DNA from: Aquimarina mytili | GTDB taxonomy: Bacteria > Bacteroidota > Bacteroidia > Flavobacteriales > Flavobacteriaceae | Direction of reading: 5' to 3' | DNA length: 64,000 nucleotides | Assembly: GCF_016735115.1 (NCBI RefSeq) | Contig: NZ_JAERQJ010000008.1 | Coordinates: 1 to 64,000, forward strand | Shown: positions 19,664-29,392 of the stretch, in pieces | Layout of the letters: every line of letters begins with the position of its first letter | How positions within the stretch are numbered: the first letter of the stretch is position 1 | The notes under the pieces: generated by a model | Seen by the model: only the letters and a program-made list of their open reading frames with translations | What the model was told of the DNA's origin: nothing | Databases searched by the model: none | Position numbers and translations under genes: made by a program

Positions 19664-20636
19664 TTACTAGTTCTTTAGTAATCCTAAAAATAGCATCTCC
19701 TTTATATACTATTGGAGATTCATTAGCATTAATAATATATCCCTCATTGTGAGCTTTAACCACATGTCTCATTTTACCGTATGGATCAGTAATTGTTGCC
19801 AGAATTTCATCTTTTTGGACATGTTTTCCTACTGGTATTTTAATATGAAGTAACCCACTATATTTTGCGCGCAACCATACACTTTTGTTAATCAAAATAC
19901 TATGAGAATCAGCTATAGGCACAGTAAAATCTGTATGCAGCATTTCTAAATGATGAAGTATTCTCATTGTACCTTGCACGCCTTCTCTTGCAATTTCTTT
20001 ACTACTATTTTGAGATTTCCCTCCTTCAAATAATAAAATATCTTTGGCTTTTTTAGCACAAGTAGCACGATATGATCCTTCAAGGTTTTTGGATAAAAGA
20101 GTAAAAGGTGCATTAAATATTTTGGCAAACGCTACGAGTTTTTCATTTTTAGGATCTACTCTAATATGAGGAGCATTAAAACGACTAGCTCCTCCGGTAT
20201 GAAAATCCAAACAAAAATCAGCTACTGGAAGAATTTCATTAATGAATTGATGTGCAAATCGACTTGCTAAAGAACCATTTTTAGTCCCAGGAAAAACCCT
20301 ATTCAAATCTCTTCCATCAGGAAAAAATCGATCCATATTCAGGAAACCGAATACATTAAGTACTGGGATACAAATAATACTTCCTCTCTTAGGTTTGTTG
20401 ATTTTTTTTGCTATAATCTGTCTTACTACTTCTACGCCATTAATTTCATCCCCATGAATTCCTGCAGTAATAAGTACCGTTGGGCCGGGTTCTAATGACC
20501 TTTCAATTATAATAGGTATCTCTACTTTTGTAGATGTATATAATTTAGCAATATTAAAATTTATGGTAGCACTTGTTCCTGGTAAAACTTCTTTACCAAG
20601 AATATTGAGTATATTTTCTTCATTCGTTTTTGTCAT
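19656..20636 (-). CDS. Succinylglutamate desuccinylase/aspartoacylase-family metallohydrolase
   Basis: The 326-aa protein is an M14-like zinc carboxypeptidase-fold enzyme. Zinc ligands His and Glu sit in TAGIHGDEINGVEV (about 55-68) and a further His in CLDFHTGGASRFNAPH (about 145-160). A C-terminal beta-rich domain (about 245-326) ends the chain. Family members deacylate amino acids or cut amide-linked Glu or Asp. Here it lies between RimK and the folate enzyme, 6 bases after rimK, so an action on RimK-made glutamyl or similar amide bonds is plausible but inferred from position. Confidence 0.88.
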   Translation of the reverse strand: MTKTNEENILNILGKEVLPGTSATINFNIAKLYTSTKVEIPIIIERSLEPGPTVLITAGIHGDEINGVEVVRQIIAKKINKPKRGSIICIPVLNVFGFLNMDRFFPDGRDLNRVFPGTKNGSLASRFAHQFINEILPVADFCLDFHTGGASRFNAPHIRVDPKNEKLVAFAKIFNAPFTLLSKNLEGSYRATCAKKAKDILLFEGGKSQNSSKEIAREGVQGTMRILHHLEMLHTDFTVPIADSHSILINKSVWLRAKYSGLLHIKIPVGKHVQKDEILATITDPYGKMRHVVKAHNEGYIINANESPIVYKGDAIFRITKELVNE

Positions 20637-20642
20637 AATGTC

Positions 20643-21515
20643 TTACAAACTTCTTTCGATATAGCGTATTATAGATTTTGCAATATCATTACCAGTAGCA
20701 TTTTCTATACCTTCTAAGCCTGGAGAAGAATTAACTTCTAATATAAGTGGCCCTCTATTACTTTGCAACATATCTACTCCTGCTACTCCCATTTTTAACG
20801 CTTTTGCAGCTAGAATAGCGGCTTGTTCTTCATGTCTACTTAATCTAATCACTTTGGCAGTCCCCCCTCTATGTAAATTTGATCTAAACTCTCCTTCTTT
20901 TCCTTGTCTTTTCATAGCACCTACGACTTCACCATCTACAACTAAAACCCGTATATCTGCTCCTTTTGCTTCCTTAATATATTCTTGTACAATCACACGA
21001 GCTTGCAACCCATTAAAAGCTTCCAACACAGATTCTGCAGCAGTTTTGGTCTCTGCCAATACTACGCCCAATCCTTGAGTTCCTTCTAACAATTTAATAA
21101 TTAATGGAGCTCCACCTACATGAGAAATCACCTCAGATACGTCTTTAGAATAATTCGTAAAAACGGTTTTTGGAAGTCCTAGCCCCGCCTTGGATAATAT
21201 TTGTAAACTTCTTAGTTTGTCTCTGGATTGTATTAGCGCTTGCGATGTTAGTGTTGTAAACACATTCATCATTTCAAACTGTCTTACTACAGCCGTTCCA
21301 TAAAAAGTTGTAGAAGCTCCAATTCGAGGTATAACAGCATCAACATGATCTAGTCTTCTACCTCTATAATAGATCTCTGGTTTTTGTCTTTCGATAACTA
21401 TATCACAATTAAGGGGATCTATTACTTGTACATTATGTTTGCGCTTTACCGCAGCTTGAACCAATGCATTAGTAGAATACAAACTCGCACTACGCGACAA
21501 GATTTTTATATTCAT
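20643..21515 (-). CDS. rimK: RimK-type ATP-grasp ligase
   Basis: The 290-aa ATP-grasp enzyme joins amino acids through amide bonds with ATP. E. coli RimK adds Glu residues to the C terminus of ribosomal protein S6 and can make poly-alpha-glutamate. The N-terminal domain (about 1-95), the ATP-grasp glycine-rich loop [11 protein letters not shown] (about 145-155) and the metal-binding [14 protein letters not shown] (about 258-271) are clear. The start overlaps the RimB-like gene by 4 bases (ATGA), which suggests translational coupling. Confidence 0.92.
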   Translation of the reverse strand: MNIKILSRSASLYSTNALVQAAVKRKHNVQVIDPLNCDIVIERQKPEIYYRGRRLDHVDAVIPRIGASTTFYGTAVVRQFEMMNVFTTLTSQALIQSRDKLRSLQILSKAGLGLPKTVFTNYSKDVSEVISHVGGAPLIIKLLEGTQGLGVVLAETKTAAESVLEAFNGLQARVIVQEYIKEAKGADIRVLVVDGEVVGAMKRQGKEGEFRSNLHRGGTAKVIRLSRHEEQAAILAAKALKMGVAGVDMLQSNRGPLILEVNSSPGLEGIENATGNDIAKSIIRYIERSL

Positions 21516-22030
21516 TCTAGTTTTTGATTATAAGACTGGTTTTCTAATTGAGGGTCAACTAAAAATTTTCCACTTAAAAATTTACGACCAATTAACACAG
21601 GAAAACGCATATCTTCTCGTGGTGATAACGTTAAGGTTATAGGAAAGGTTTGGCCAAATAATGTAATTTGAGTTCGAATGGCATATCGCACTTCTACTTT
21701 GCCGGTATTACTTTTTACGGCAGAAATATCATAATTTTTGAATGTAAATCGTTTGCCATTATACTCTGGATGAGTAGCATCCAAAAAACTACATTGCAAA
21801 GTTTGATCCATTTCTCGAATATCAACACAATGGATTGATGACGTATAAGCGCCTGTATCCATCTTCGCATCGATATCCTTCAATTCTAAAAGAGGAAAAT
21901 CTGCTTTATCAGTCCTGCCAATTATTTTCTTTTCTTTTTCCAAAAAATTATTGATAAATAGGACTACTAATGTAAGAAAAAACAAGATGTATTGCATTGT
22001 ATACCTAGTTTTTAATCTTATAATAGTCAA
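21512..22030 (-). CDS. RimB-like retropepsin-fold protease (membrane anchored)
   Basis: The 172-aa protein begins with a transmembrane or signal segment (about 12-27, [15 protein letters not shown]). A retropepsin-like domain follows, with the catalytic D-T-G-A motif ([13 protein letters not shown], about residue 57) and the flap/second-half motif [10 protein letters not shown]. Databases call this group 'ATP-dependent zinc protease', although the motif is that of an aspartyl protease; RimB proteins of Pseudomonas belong here. It is first in an operon with RimK, which fits a system that adds and removes glutamate. The N-terminal membrane segment is unusual for a cytoplasmic S6 partner. Confidence 0.82.
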   Translation of the reverse strand: MTIIRLKTRYTMQYILFFLTLVVLFINNFLEKEKKIIGRTDKADFPLLELKDIDAKMDTGAYTSSIHCVDIREMDQTLQCSFLDATHPEYNGKRFTFKNYDISAVKSNTGKVEVRYAIRTQITLFGQTFPITLTLSPREDMRFPVLIGRKFLSGKFLVDPQLENQSYNQKLE

Positions 22031-22060
22031 TCAGCAAGATTTAACACAATTTAAATCTTA

Positions 22061-22068
22061 TAAGTTTG
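22061..22068 (+). promoter_or_regulatory. Putative -7 box for uvrC
   Basis: TAAGTTTG matches TAnnTTTG and would place the transcription start about 35 bases before the uvrC ATG at 22109. A matching TTG at -33 was not found. Confidence 0.4.
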
Positions 22069-22108
22069 TACGCAGATTCCGGTAAACTCTTAACTTTACC
22101 ATTAGAAT

Positions 22109-23914
22109 ATGCAACAAGCTTCTTTAGACATACAAATTAAAACATTGCCATCGAGCCCAGGGGTATATCAGTATTACGACAAAGATGATAAACTGCTATA
22201 CATTGGTAAAGCCAAAAATCTTAAAAAAAGAGTAGCTTCCTATTTTACTAAAAGTCATGATAATTACAAGACTAAAGTTCTCGTAAAAAAAATCCATTCT
22301 ATACGACATATCGTTGTTGAAACCGAGACCGATGCATTATTATTAGAAAATAATTTAATCAAAAAACATCAACCCAGGTTTAATGTGATGTTAAAGGATG
22401 ATAAAACATATCCTTGGATTTGTATCAAAAAAGAACGTTTCCCAAGAATTTTTCCTACTAGAAATTTAATCAAGGATGGTTCAGAATATTACGGCCCGTA
22501 TACAAGTTTTAAAACGGTAAACACCTTATTAGATCTTATCAAAGGATTATATCAACTTAGGACTTGTAATTACGATCTGTCTCAAGAAAAAATAGACAAT
22601 GGTAAATACAAAGTTTGTCTCGAATACCATTTAGGCAATTGCAAAGGACCATGTGAAGGGTTACAGCCTGAAAAAGAATACAATGAAAACTTAGAAGCTA
22701 TACGCCAAATTGTAAAAGGTAATTTTAAAGATTCTTTACATCGATTTAGGCAGCAAATGATTGCCCATGCAGAAAAAATGGAATTTGAAGATGCCCAACG
22801 AATTAAAGAAAAAATTGAGGTTTTAGAAAATTATCAGGCCAAATCTACAGTTGTTAACCCCAAAATAAGTAATGTAGATGTGTTTTCAATTATCACAGAC
22901 GAATCTTTTGGATATGTCAATTTTCTTCAACTATCTTATGGGGCCATCATAAGATCTCATACCGCCGAGATTAAAAAGAAGTTAGAAGAATCAGACAAAG
23001 AACTTCTCGAATTAGCAATTATTGATATACGCCAGCGTTTTGGATCTAAGTCTAAGGAAATATTCGTTCCTTTTGACGTAAATGTAGGCGAAGGATTAAA
23101 AATTACTATCCCACAATTAGGTGATAAGAAGAAAATTATTGACTTGTCTTTAAGAAATGCAAAATACTACAGACAAGAACGTTTTAAGCAAATTAAAATC
23201 ATTGATCCTGATCGTCATGTAAAACGTTTGATGGCGCAAATGAAAAAAGATCTTAGGCTTCCAGAAGAACCCAGGCATATAGAATGTTTTGACAATTCTA
23301 ATATACAAGGAACCAATCCGGTTGCCGCATGTGTGGTTTTTAAAAATGGTAAACCCAGCAAAAAAGAATATAGAAAATTTAATATAAAAACTGTAGAAGG
23401 GCCAAACGATTTTGCCTCTATGGAAGAAGTAGTATATAGAAGATATAAACGTTTATTAGATGAAGAACAACCCCTACCTCAACTTATCATTGTCGATGGT
23501 GGAAAAGGACAACTTTCATCGGGATTAAAAGCCCTGGACGATCTTAACTTAAGAGGCAAAATTACAATTATAGGTATTGCCAAAAGATTAGAAGAAATTT
23601 ATTATCCGGGAGATTCGATCCCATTATATTTAGATAAAAAATCAGAAACATTAAAAGTAGTACAACACCTTCGAAATGAAGCCCATAGATTTGGAATTAC
23701 TTTTCATAGACAAAAAAGAAGTAAATCTGCATTAGATACCGAGCTTGATTCTATTCCGGGTATAGGAGAAAAAACGGTAATCGAATTATTAAAAAACTTC
23801 AGATCTGTAAAAAGAATACGCGAAGCATCAAAAGAAGAGCTTGCTCAAGTGATAGGAGATTCGCGCGCAACCAAAGTGTTTAATTATTATCTTTCTAAAA
23901 AAGACGAATTGTGA
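22109..23914 (+). CDS. uvrC: Excinuclease ABC subunit C
   Basis: UvrC makes both incisions in nucleotide-excision repair with UvrA and UvrB. The 601-aa protein has all expected parts: the GIY-YIG nuclease for the 3' cut (PGVYQYYD...LLYIGKAKNLKKRV, about 15-50), four Cys in the CNYDL...CLEYHLGNCKGPC segment (about 150-190), the UVR motif (EFEDAQRIKEKIEVLE), the RNase H-like 5' nuclease (ECFDNSNIQGTNPVA, about 390-405) and two C-terminal helix-hairpin-helix motifs (SIPGIGEKTVIELL). Its TGA overlaps the GTG start of the patatin gene. Confidence 0.96.
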   Translation: MQQASLDIQIKTLPSSPGVYQYYDKDDKLLYIGKAKNLKKRVASYFTKSHDNYKTKVLVKKIHSIRHIVVETETDALLLENNLIKKHQPRFNVMLKDDKTYPWICIKKERFPRIFPTRNLIKDGSEYYGPYTSFKTVNTLLDLIKGLYQLRTCNYDLSQEKIDNGKYKVCLEYHLGNCKGPCEGLQPEKEYNENLEAIRQIVKGNFKDSLHRFRQQMIAHAEKMEFEDAQRIKEKIEVLENYQAKSTVVNPKISNVDVFSIITDESFGYVNFLQLSYGAIIRSHTAEIKKKLEESDKELLELAIIDIRQRFGSKSKEIFVPFDVNVGEGLKITIPQLGDKKKIIDLSLRNAKYYRQERFKQIKIIDPDRHVKRLMAQMKKDLRLPEEPRHIECFDNSNIQGTNPVAACVVFKNGKPSKKEYRKFNIKTVEGPNDFASMEEVVYRRYKRLLDEEQPLPQLIIVDGGKGQLSSGLKALDDLNLRGKITIIGIAKRLEEIYYPGDSIPLYLDKKSETLKVVQHLRNEAHRFGITFHRQKRSKSALDTELDSIPGIGEKTVIELLKNFRSVKRIREASKEELAQVIGDSRATKVFNYYLSKKDEL

Positions 23915-26196
23915 CCATAAAACACATTATAAAGACTATTTTGATCAGGGTATCACTTATACTTATATTCTGTGTTTCGTTTTCTATGTGGTCGCAAGAA
24001 AAACAAGATACAGAACCTCAAGATAATCCTGTTGCAGAAGATGTAAAAGTCGGTTTAGTATTAAGTGGAGGTGGCGCAAAAGGACTGGCACATATTGGCG
24101 CTTTAAAAATTATTGAAGAATCTGGTGTGCGTATTGATTATATTGGTGGAACAAGCATGGGAGCTATTGTAGGTGCTTTGTACGCTTCTGGATATCGAGC
24201 GCAAGAACTTGATTCTATTTTTAGATCTGTAGATTTTGACACCTTTATACAAGATCAACTACCCAGAGACGCTAAAACATTTTATGAGCGAGATGACTCA
24301 GAAAAATATGCAGTGAGTCTTCCCTTTGATAAGTTTAAAATTGGTTTGCCTAAAGGATTATCAAAAGGGCAAAATTTTTATAATCAATTTTCTCGCTACA
24401 CCTCACATGTTAACGATATTAACGATTTTGGAAAACTACCTATACCTTTCTTCTGTATTGCAACGAATATTGAAACAGGAAAACAAATACTTCTTGACAA
24501 AGGATATTTACCAGAAGCTGTTGCTGCCAGTGGGGCACTACCTTCTATATTTAGCCCAATAGAATTAAACGGAGTTTTAATGACTGATGGTGGGGTTTCT
24601 AACAATTTCCCTGTAAAGGAAATTAGAGATAAAGGTGCCGAAATTGTAATTGGAATTGACGTACAAGATAGCTTAATGTCTGGAGATCAATTAAACTCTG
24701 TGGATAATATCCTATTGCAAATTAGCAATTTCAGAACCTACAATGCAATGAAAGATAAAATCCCTGAAACCAATATTCATATCAAACCTGAAATAATGGA
24801 ATTCTCGGTAATGTCTTTTGACAAAGCAGATGAAATTATTGCCAGTGGAGAAAAAGCAGCCCAAGCTAATTATGAAAAACTAAAAAACATTGCCCGACGC
24901 CAAAAACCTTCAAAACCTAGACCCAGAATTCCTAAAAATGACGAAACACTATTAATCAACAGCCTAGTGATTACAGGAAACACTAGATATACAAGAGCTT
25001 ATATTAGAGGTAAGTTAAAACTCAAAGTCCCTAGAGTTACTACCTATGAAAAGTTAAATGAAGGTATCAACAACCTATCAGCAACAGGAAATTTTGATAG
25101 GGTAAGTCATCGATTAGTAGACAAAAATGAAGGAAAAGAGTTAGTCGTTAATGTAAAAGAAAGTGATAATAAAATGTTATTGCGCTTTGCATTACATTAT
25201 GATAATTTGTACCAGACTGCTGCTTTGGTAAATATTACCAGGAAAAGTTTATTCTTTAATAATGATGTTCTATCTGCAGAAGCAGCTCTTGGAGACAATA
25301 TTCGCTACAACGTAGACTATTATATCGATAAAGGGTTTTATTGGAGCACTGGATTAAAATACAGTTATACCAACTTTACAAAAGCCATAGATTTTGATTT
25401 TATCGGACAATTTGGGGAAATCCCAGATCTTGATATTAATACAATTGATGTGGATTATACAGATTTAAATGCTCAGGTATATGCTGAAACATTATTAAGC
25501 CAAACCTTTTCGGTGGGATTAGGAGCCGAATATAAAAGGCTTAGGATTATTTCTGAGACGTTTGGACAAGATGAGAATGCCGTTCCAGGTACTGTATTTG
25601 ACAATAGTGATTATTGGAGTGCTTTTGGGTATTTTAAACTGGACACCTATGACAACAAATATTTTCCGACCAAAGGATTAGTTTTTGAAGGAGGTATACA
25701 TACGTATCTTTTTTCTTCTGATTTCACAAATGATTTTGAAGAGTTTTCTATCGCCAAAACACAATTGGGATATGCTGCGCCATTATCAAATAGGCTGGCG
25801 TTAAATGTTAGTTTTGAAGCCGGCACCAAGATTGGAAACGCTTCATTAAACTCATTAGATTTTCTTCTTGGTGGTTTTGGAGCCCGTACCATTAATAATT
25901 TTATCCCATTTTATGGGTATGATTTTTTAGGCATTACTGGGCAAAGTTTTGCCAAAACTACAGTGACTTTTGATTATGAAATCTTTAAAAAAAATCATTT
26001 AAATGCTTCGGCAAATTTTGCCAATGTAGGCAATAAATTATTCAGTACAGGAAGATGGTTTGAATCCCCAGAATTTTCTGGGTATGCTCTTGGATATGGA
26101 TTAGACACTTTTGCAGGTCCAATACAAATTAAATATTCTTTCTCTCCAGAACTGGACCAAAGCACATGGTACTTTAGTGTTGGATTTTGGTTTTAA
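23911..26196 (+). CDS. Patatin-like phospholipase fused to POTRA and outer-membrane barrel
   Basis: The 761-aa protein starts with GTG, sharing 4 bases with the uvrC stop. After a signal peptide (about 1-28) comes a patatin domain: the oxyanion loop GGGAKG (about 52-57), the nucleophile motif GTSMG (Ser near 84) and the catalytic Asp in MTDGGVSNN. A POTRA-like domain follows (about 345-415, SLVITGNTRYTRAYIRG), then a BamA/Omp85-type barrel ending in aromatic FWF, the usual outer-membrane signal. This is the PlpD-like (type Vd) layout. It probably exposes a lipase at or near the outer membrane. Confidence 0.92.
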   Translation: MTIKHIIKTILIRVSLILIFCVSFSMWSQEKQDTEPQDNPVAEDVKVGLVLSGGGAKGLAHIGALKIIEESGVRIDYIGGTSMGAIVGALYASGYRAQELDSIFRSVDFDTFIQDQLPRDAKTFYERDDSEKYAVSLPFDKFKIGLPKGLSKGQNFYNQFSRYTSHVNDINDFGKLPIPFFCIATNIETGKQILLDKGYLPEAVAASGALPSIFSPIELNGVLMTDGGVSNNFPVKEIRDKGAEIVIGIDVQDSLMSGDQLNSVDNILLQISNFRTYNAMKDKIPETNIHIKPEIMEFSVMSFDKADEIIASGEKAAQANYEKLKNIARRQKPSKPRPRIPKNDETLLINSLVITGNTRYTRAYIRGKLKLKVPRVTTYEKLNEGINNLSATGNFDRVSHRLVDKNEGKELVVNVKESDNKMLLRFALHYDNLYQTAALVNITRKSLFFNNDVLSAEAALGDNIRYNVDYYIDKGFYWSTGLKYSYTNFTKAIDFDFIGQFGEIPDLDINTIDVDYTDLNAQVYAETLLSQTFSVGLGAEYKRLRIISETFGQDENAVPGTVFDNSDYWSAFGYFKLDTYDNKYFPTKGLVFEGGIHTYLFSSDFTNDFEEFSIAKTQLGYAAPLSNRLALNVSFEAGTKIGNASLNSLDFLLGGFGARTINNFIPFYGYDFLGITGQSFAKTTVTFDYEIFKKNHLNASANFANVGNKLFSTGRWFESPEFSGYALGYGLDTFAGPIQIKYSFSPELDQSTWYFSVGFWF

Positions 26197-26450
26197 ATCT
26201 TCTGGAACCATTCAAAAAAAGACACCTTTATATTTAATATCCTTAAAAGACATTAAAATCTATATTCTTTTCTCTGGTATCTTTATCTTTTGTAAAGGAA
26301 ATATTTCCGATATTTGTATCATTATGAGCTTGTTTTGGCAGGATTTATTATTACTATTACACTATCTTATTAAGCGTAACCCAGAATAAGGCAGGTTATC
26401 TTTCATTATTATATTGAAAATAATCGTTTACTATCAAATACTAAAACATC

Positions 26451-27608
26451 ATGCCTTTTTATCATACTCTAGGAGAAATACCACCTAAACGCCATACCAT
26501 CTTTAAAAAACCTGATGGCAGTCTTTATTACGAACAACTATTTGGAACCATAGGCTTTGATGGTATGTCCACCAATATGTACCATTGCCATAGACCAACT
26601 CAAGTGAAGGAAATAAAAGGGAGCTACAGTGTTGCCCCAAGGATTTCAATAAAAAACAATATAAAATCATATCGTTTTCATGGTTTTAAAGTTAGCCCTG
26701 AAAAAGATTATTTACAAAGCAGAAAAAATGTTCTTACTAATAGTGATGTAAGTATTATTTTATCTTCTCCACAAGAATCAACATCAAGTTATTTTTATAA
26801 AAACACAGATGCCGATGAGCTAATTTTCGTACATCGAGGAAGTGGTAAATTTAGAAGCCATTTAGGAAATCTTGATTTTAAATATGGTGATTATATCTTA
26901 ATTCCCAGGGGTACTATTTACAAACTTGATTTTGAGACTATAGATAACCGTTTGTTTATTGTTGAATCTCGGAGACCAATATACACTCCTAAAAGATATC
27001 GTAACTGGTTTGGTCAGCTTCTTGAACATTCTCCATTTTGCGAAAGAGACCTAAGAGCCCCGTATGAATTAGAAACTAATGATGAAAAAGGCGATTTTTT
27101 GATCAAAGTAAAAAAACAGGATGAAGTTTTTGATATGATCTATGCAACGCATCCTTTTGATGTTGTTGGATATGATGGGTTTAATTTTCCGTACGCTTTT
27201 TCGATTCATGATTTTGAGCCCATCACTGGAAGAGTGCATCAACCGCCACCAGTGCATCAAACTTTTGAAACTGATGCTTTTGTGGTATGCTCTTTTGTTC
27301 CTAGGCTATACGATTATCATCCAGATGCTATACCTGCACCTTATAATCATAGCAATATAGATAGTGACGAAGTACTGTATTATGTTGATGGAGATTTTAT
27401 GAGTAGAAATGATATCGATGCCGGTCATATTTCATTACACCCGGCAGGGATTCCACACGGGCCTCATCCAGGGGCTGTAGAAAGAAGTATAGGTCAAACC
27501 AAAACTGATGAACTAGCAGTTATGGTAGACACTTTCAAGCCCCTTATGGTAACCGAAGAAGCTATGAAAATAGCAGACGATGATTATCACAAATCATGGT
27601 TAGAGTAG
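26451..27608 (+). CDS. hmgA: Homogentisate 1,2-dioxygenase
   Basis: The enzyme opens the homogentisate ring with O2 to maleylacetoacetate in tyrosine and phenylalanine breakdown. The 385-aa protein is shorter than the roughly 430-445 aa proteobacterial and eukaryotic forms but is complete in pattern. The N-terminal GEIPPKRHT matches the family, and the C-terminal cupin carries the Fe ligand region (PRLYDYHPDAIPAPYNHSN...EVLYYVDG, HPAGIPHGPHPG). It is followed after 248 bases by hppD, the preceding step of the same pathway. The intervening sequence (27609-27856) shows no gene or clear hairpin. Confidence 0.93.
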   Translation: MPFYHTLGEIPPKRHTIFKKPDGSLYYEQLFGTIGFDGMSTNMYHCHRPTQVKEIKGSYSVAPRISIKNNIKSYRFHGFKVSPEKDYLQSRKNVLTNSDVSIILSSPQESTSSYFYKNTDADELIFVHRGSGKFRSHLGNLDFKYGDYILIPRGTIYKLDFETIDNRLFIVESRRPIYTPKRYRNWFGQLLEHSPFCERDLRAPYELETNDEKGDFLIKVKKQDEVFDMIYATHPFDVVGYDGFNFPYAFSIHDFEPITGRVHQPPPVHQTFETDAFVVCSFVPRLYDYHPDAIPAPYNHSNIDSDEVLYYVDGDFMSRNDIDAGHISLHPAGIPHGPHPGAVERSIGQTKTDELAVMVDTFKPLMVTEEAMKIADDDYHKSWLE

Positions 27609-27856
27609 TCAATTAGAAATATTAAAGACAATATCATTCTAATAAAAAGATTAAGAAGAGCGCATAAAATCTTAAATAGAATTATAAAGTCTTCAGTCAA
27701 ATCAATAAATAATCGGAAAAATGTTAAATTATAGAACTGACATAACTCCCCATATAAGAGCTATGTGGTAATTAGGATTTGATTCATTTAATTCTAATTT
27801 ATTCAGAGAAAACATTCTCTCATTTTCTAATTACACATTAACTAATACAAAAAAAT

Positions 27857-28996
27857 ATGTCAACCAATATAACACCTCAAGATTTAGAAAAAGTAGTTCC
27901 ACAAGCAGAGGATTTTTTACCGCTTTTAGGAACCGATTATGTAGAACTTTACGTGGGCAATGCCAAACAAGCAGCTTATTATTATCAAACGGCATGGGGA
28001 TTTGAACCCATAGCATATGCGGGTTTAGAAACAGGGCGTAAGGACAGTGTTTCTTATGTACTTCGGCAAGATAAAATAACATTAGTACTTACTTCACCGC
28101 TGCAACCCGATGGTGATATCAATAAGCATATTAATGCACATGGTGATGGTGTAAAAGTAGTTGCGCTTTGGGTAGATGACGCCACTAAAAGTTATGAAGA
28201 AACTGTAAAACGTGGTGCCAAATCATATATGAAACCAAAAACTGAAAAAGATGAACACGGAAGTGTTGTTTTTTCGGGAATCCACACCTATGGAGAAACG
28301 GTCCACATTTTTGTAGAACGAAAGAATTATCATGGCGCTTTTTTACCTGGATTCATGGCCTGGAATAAACCTTATAAAACGGCTACTACTGGACTAAAAT
28401 ATATAGATCATATGGTAGGAAATGTAGGATGGAATGAAATGAACAAATGGTGTGAGTTCTATGCCAAAGTTATGGGGTTTGCTCAATTAGTATCCTTTGA
28501 TGATAAAGATATTTCTACAGAGTATACTGCCCTAATGAGTAAAGTAATGAGCAATGGTAACGGGCGTATTAAATTTCCAATAAACGAACCAGCAGAAGGA
28601 AGAAAAAAATCTCAGATTGAAGAATATATTGACTTCTATAATGGTGCTGGTGTACAACATATGGCATTGGCAACAGATAATATTATTGAAACCGTTTCTG
28701 ATCTTCAAAATAGAGGAGTCGAATTTCTAACAGTTCCAGCCAGCTATTACGAAACCGTATTAGACAGAGTAGGCGAAATCGACGAAGATCTTGCCCCTCT
28801 TAAAGAATTAGGAATCTTAATTGATCGCGACGACGAAGGCTATCTTCTTCAAATTTTTACCAAACCCGTATTAGATCGACCAACTATGTTTTTTGAGATT
28901 ATACAACGTAAAGGAGCACAATCTTTTGGAAAAGGTAATTTCAAGGCACTATTTGAAGCCATAGAAAGAGAACAAGAGCAAAGAGGAACTCTTTAA
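27857..28996 (+). CDS. hppD: 4-Hydroxyphenylpyruvate dioxygenase
   Basis: The enzyme converts 4-hydroxyphenylpyruvate to homogentisate. The 379-aa two-module VOC-fold protein shows the three iron ligands: His in YIDHMVGNVG (about 181), His in GVQHMALATDN (about 264) and Glu in MFFEIIQRKG (about 344). The C-terminal helix region QSFGKGNFKALFEAIE is typical. It follows hmgA on the same strand, so the two steps are encoded in reaction-reverse order. The long downstream gap carries a candidate small RNA. Confidence 0.95.
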   Translation: MSTNITPQDLEKVVPQAEDFLPLLGTDYVELYVGNAKQAAYYYQTAWGFEPIAYAGLETGRKDSVSYVLRQDKITLVLTSPLQPDGDINKHINAHGDGVKVVALWVDDATKSYEETVKRGAKSYMKPKTEKDEHGSVVFSGIHTYGETVHIFVERKNYHGAFLPGFMAWNKPYKTATTGLKYIDHMVGNVGWNEMNKWCEFYAKVMGFAQLVSFDDKDISTEYTALMSKVMSNGNGRIKFPINEPAEGRKKSQIEEYIDFYNGAGVQHMALATDNIIETVSDLQNRGVEFLTVPASYYETVLDRVGEIDEDLAPLKELGILIDRDDEGYLLQIFTKPVLDRPTMFFEIIQRKGAQSFGKGNFKALFEAIEREQEQRGTL

Positions 28997-29119
28997 AAAT
29001 AAGTGTTTTATACTTTTTTGAATATTCTAATCAAGAATGTTAATATCTTATAGAAATTGAAATATTGTGATTATTTTTATAAGTTTTTGTTAAATTTCGT
29101 AATAAAAAAACGTTTTCGA

Positions 29120-29266
29120 TTGATAATTATTCAAAAAAAGTTGATATTTGCAAATATGAGTGGAGTGGTTACCACTTATATCTAAAACAATAATTATTCT
29201 CATAATTTAAGTTTTTAGTTGGTTAATAAAAGTAAAAAAGAGAGCTGTGGTGGCTCTCTTTTTTTG
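29120..29266 (+). ncRNA. Candidate small RNA with promoter and terminator
   Basis: The 396-base gap 28997-29392 has no ORF but an organised middle. A promoter-like TTG (29120-29122), a 20-base spacer and GATATTTG (29143-29150, one mismatch to TAnnTTTG) come first. Two palindromes follow: ATATTTGCAAATAT (29144-29157, perfect 14 bp) and AGTGGTTACCACT (29164-29176). A strong intrinsic terminator closes the unit (AGAGAGC...GCTCTCT at about 29238-29258 plus T-run to 29266). A transcript of about 110 nt, starting near 29157, is predicted. Alternatively the terminator ends a long hppD 3' UTR. Confidence 0.4.
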
Positions 29267-29392
29267 TTTACATTTTAATACATTGATAACACTTTCATTT
29301 TTATCTCTTTACATTAAATAGTACTTTTGGAATAGAAATTGTAATTAAATAGAAAATTATATGTTTATCTATTGCTAGTAAAGCCCTAAATT

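Noticed and set aside
26111..26389. Plus-strand ORF of 92 aa past the patatin gene
   Set aside because: Starts inside the patatin gene in another frame, with low-complexity hydrophobic sequence and no ribosome-binding site or family.
26451..27608. Truncated homogentisate dioxygenase
   Set aside because: It is shorter than proteobacterial forms, but the start, the iron-site region and the C-terminal end are intact; short forms occur in Bacteroidota.
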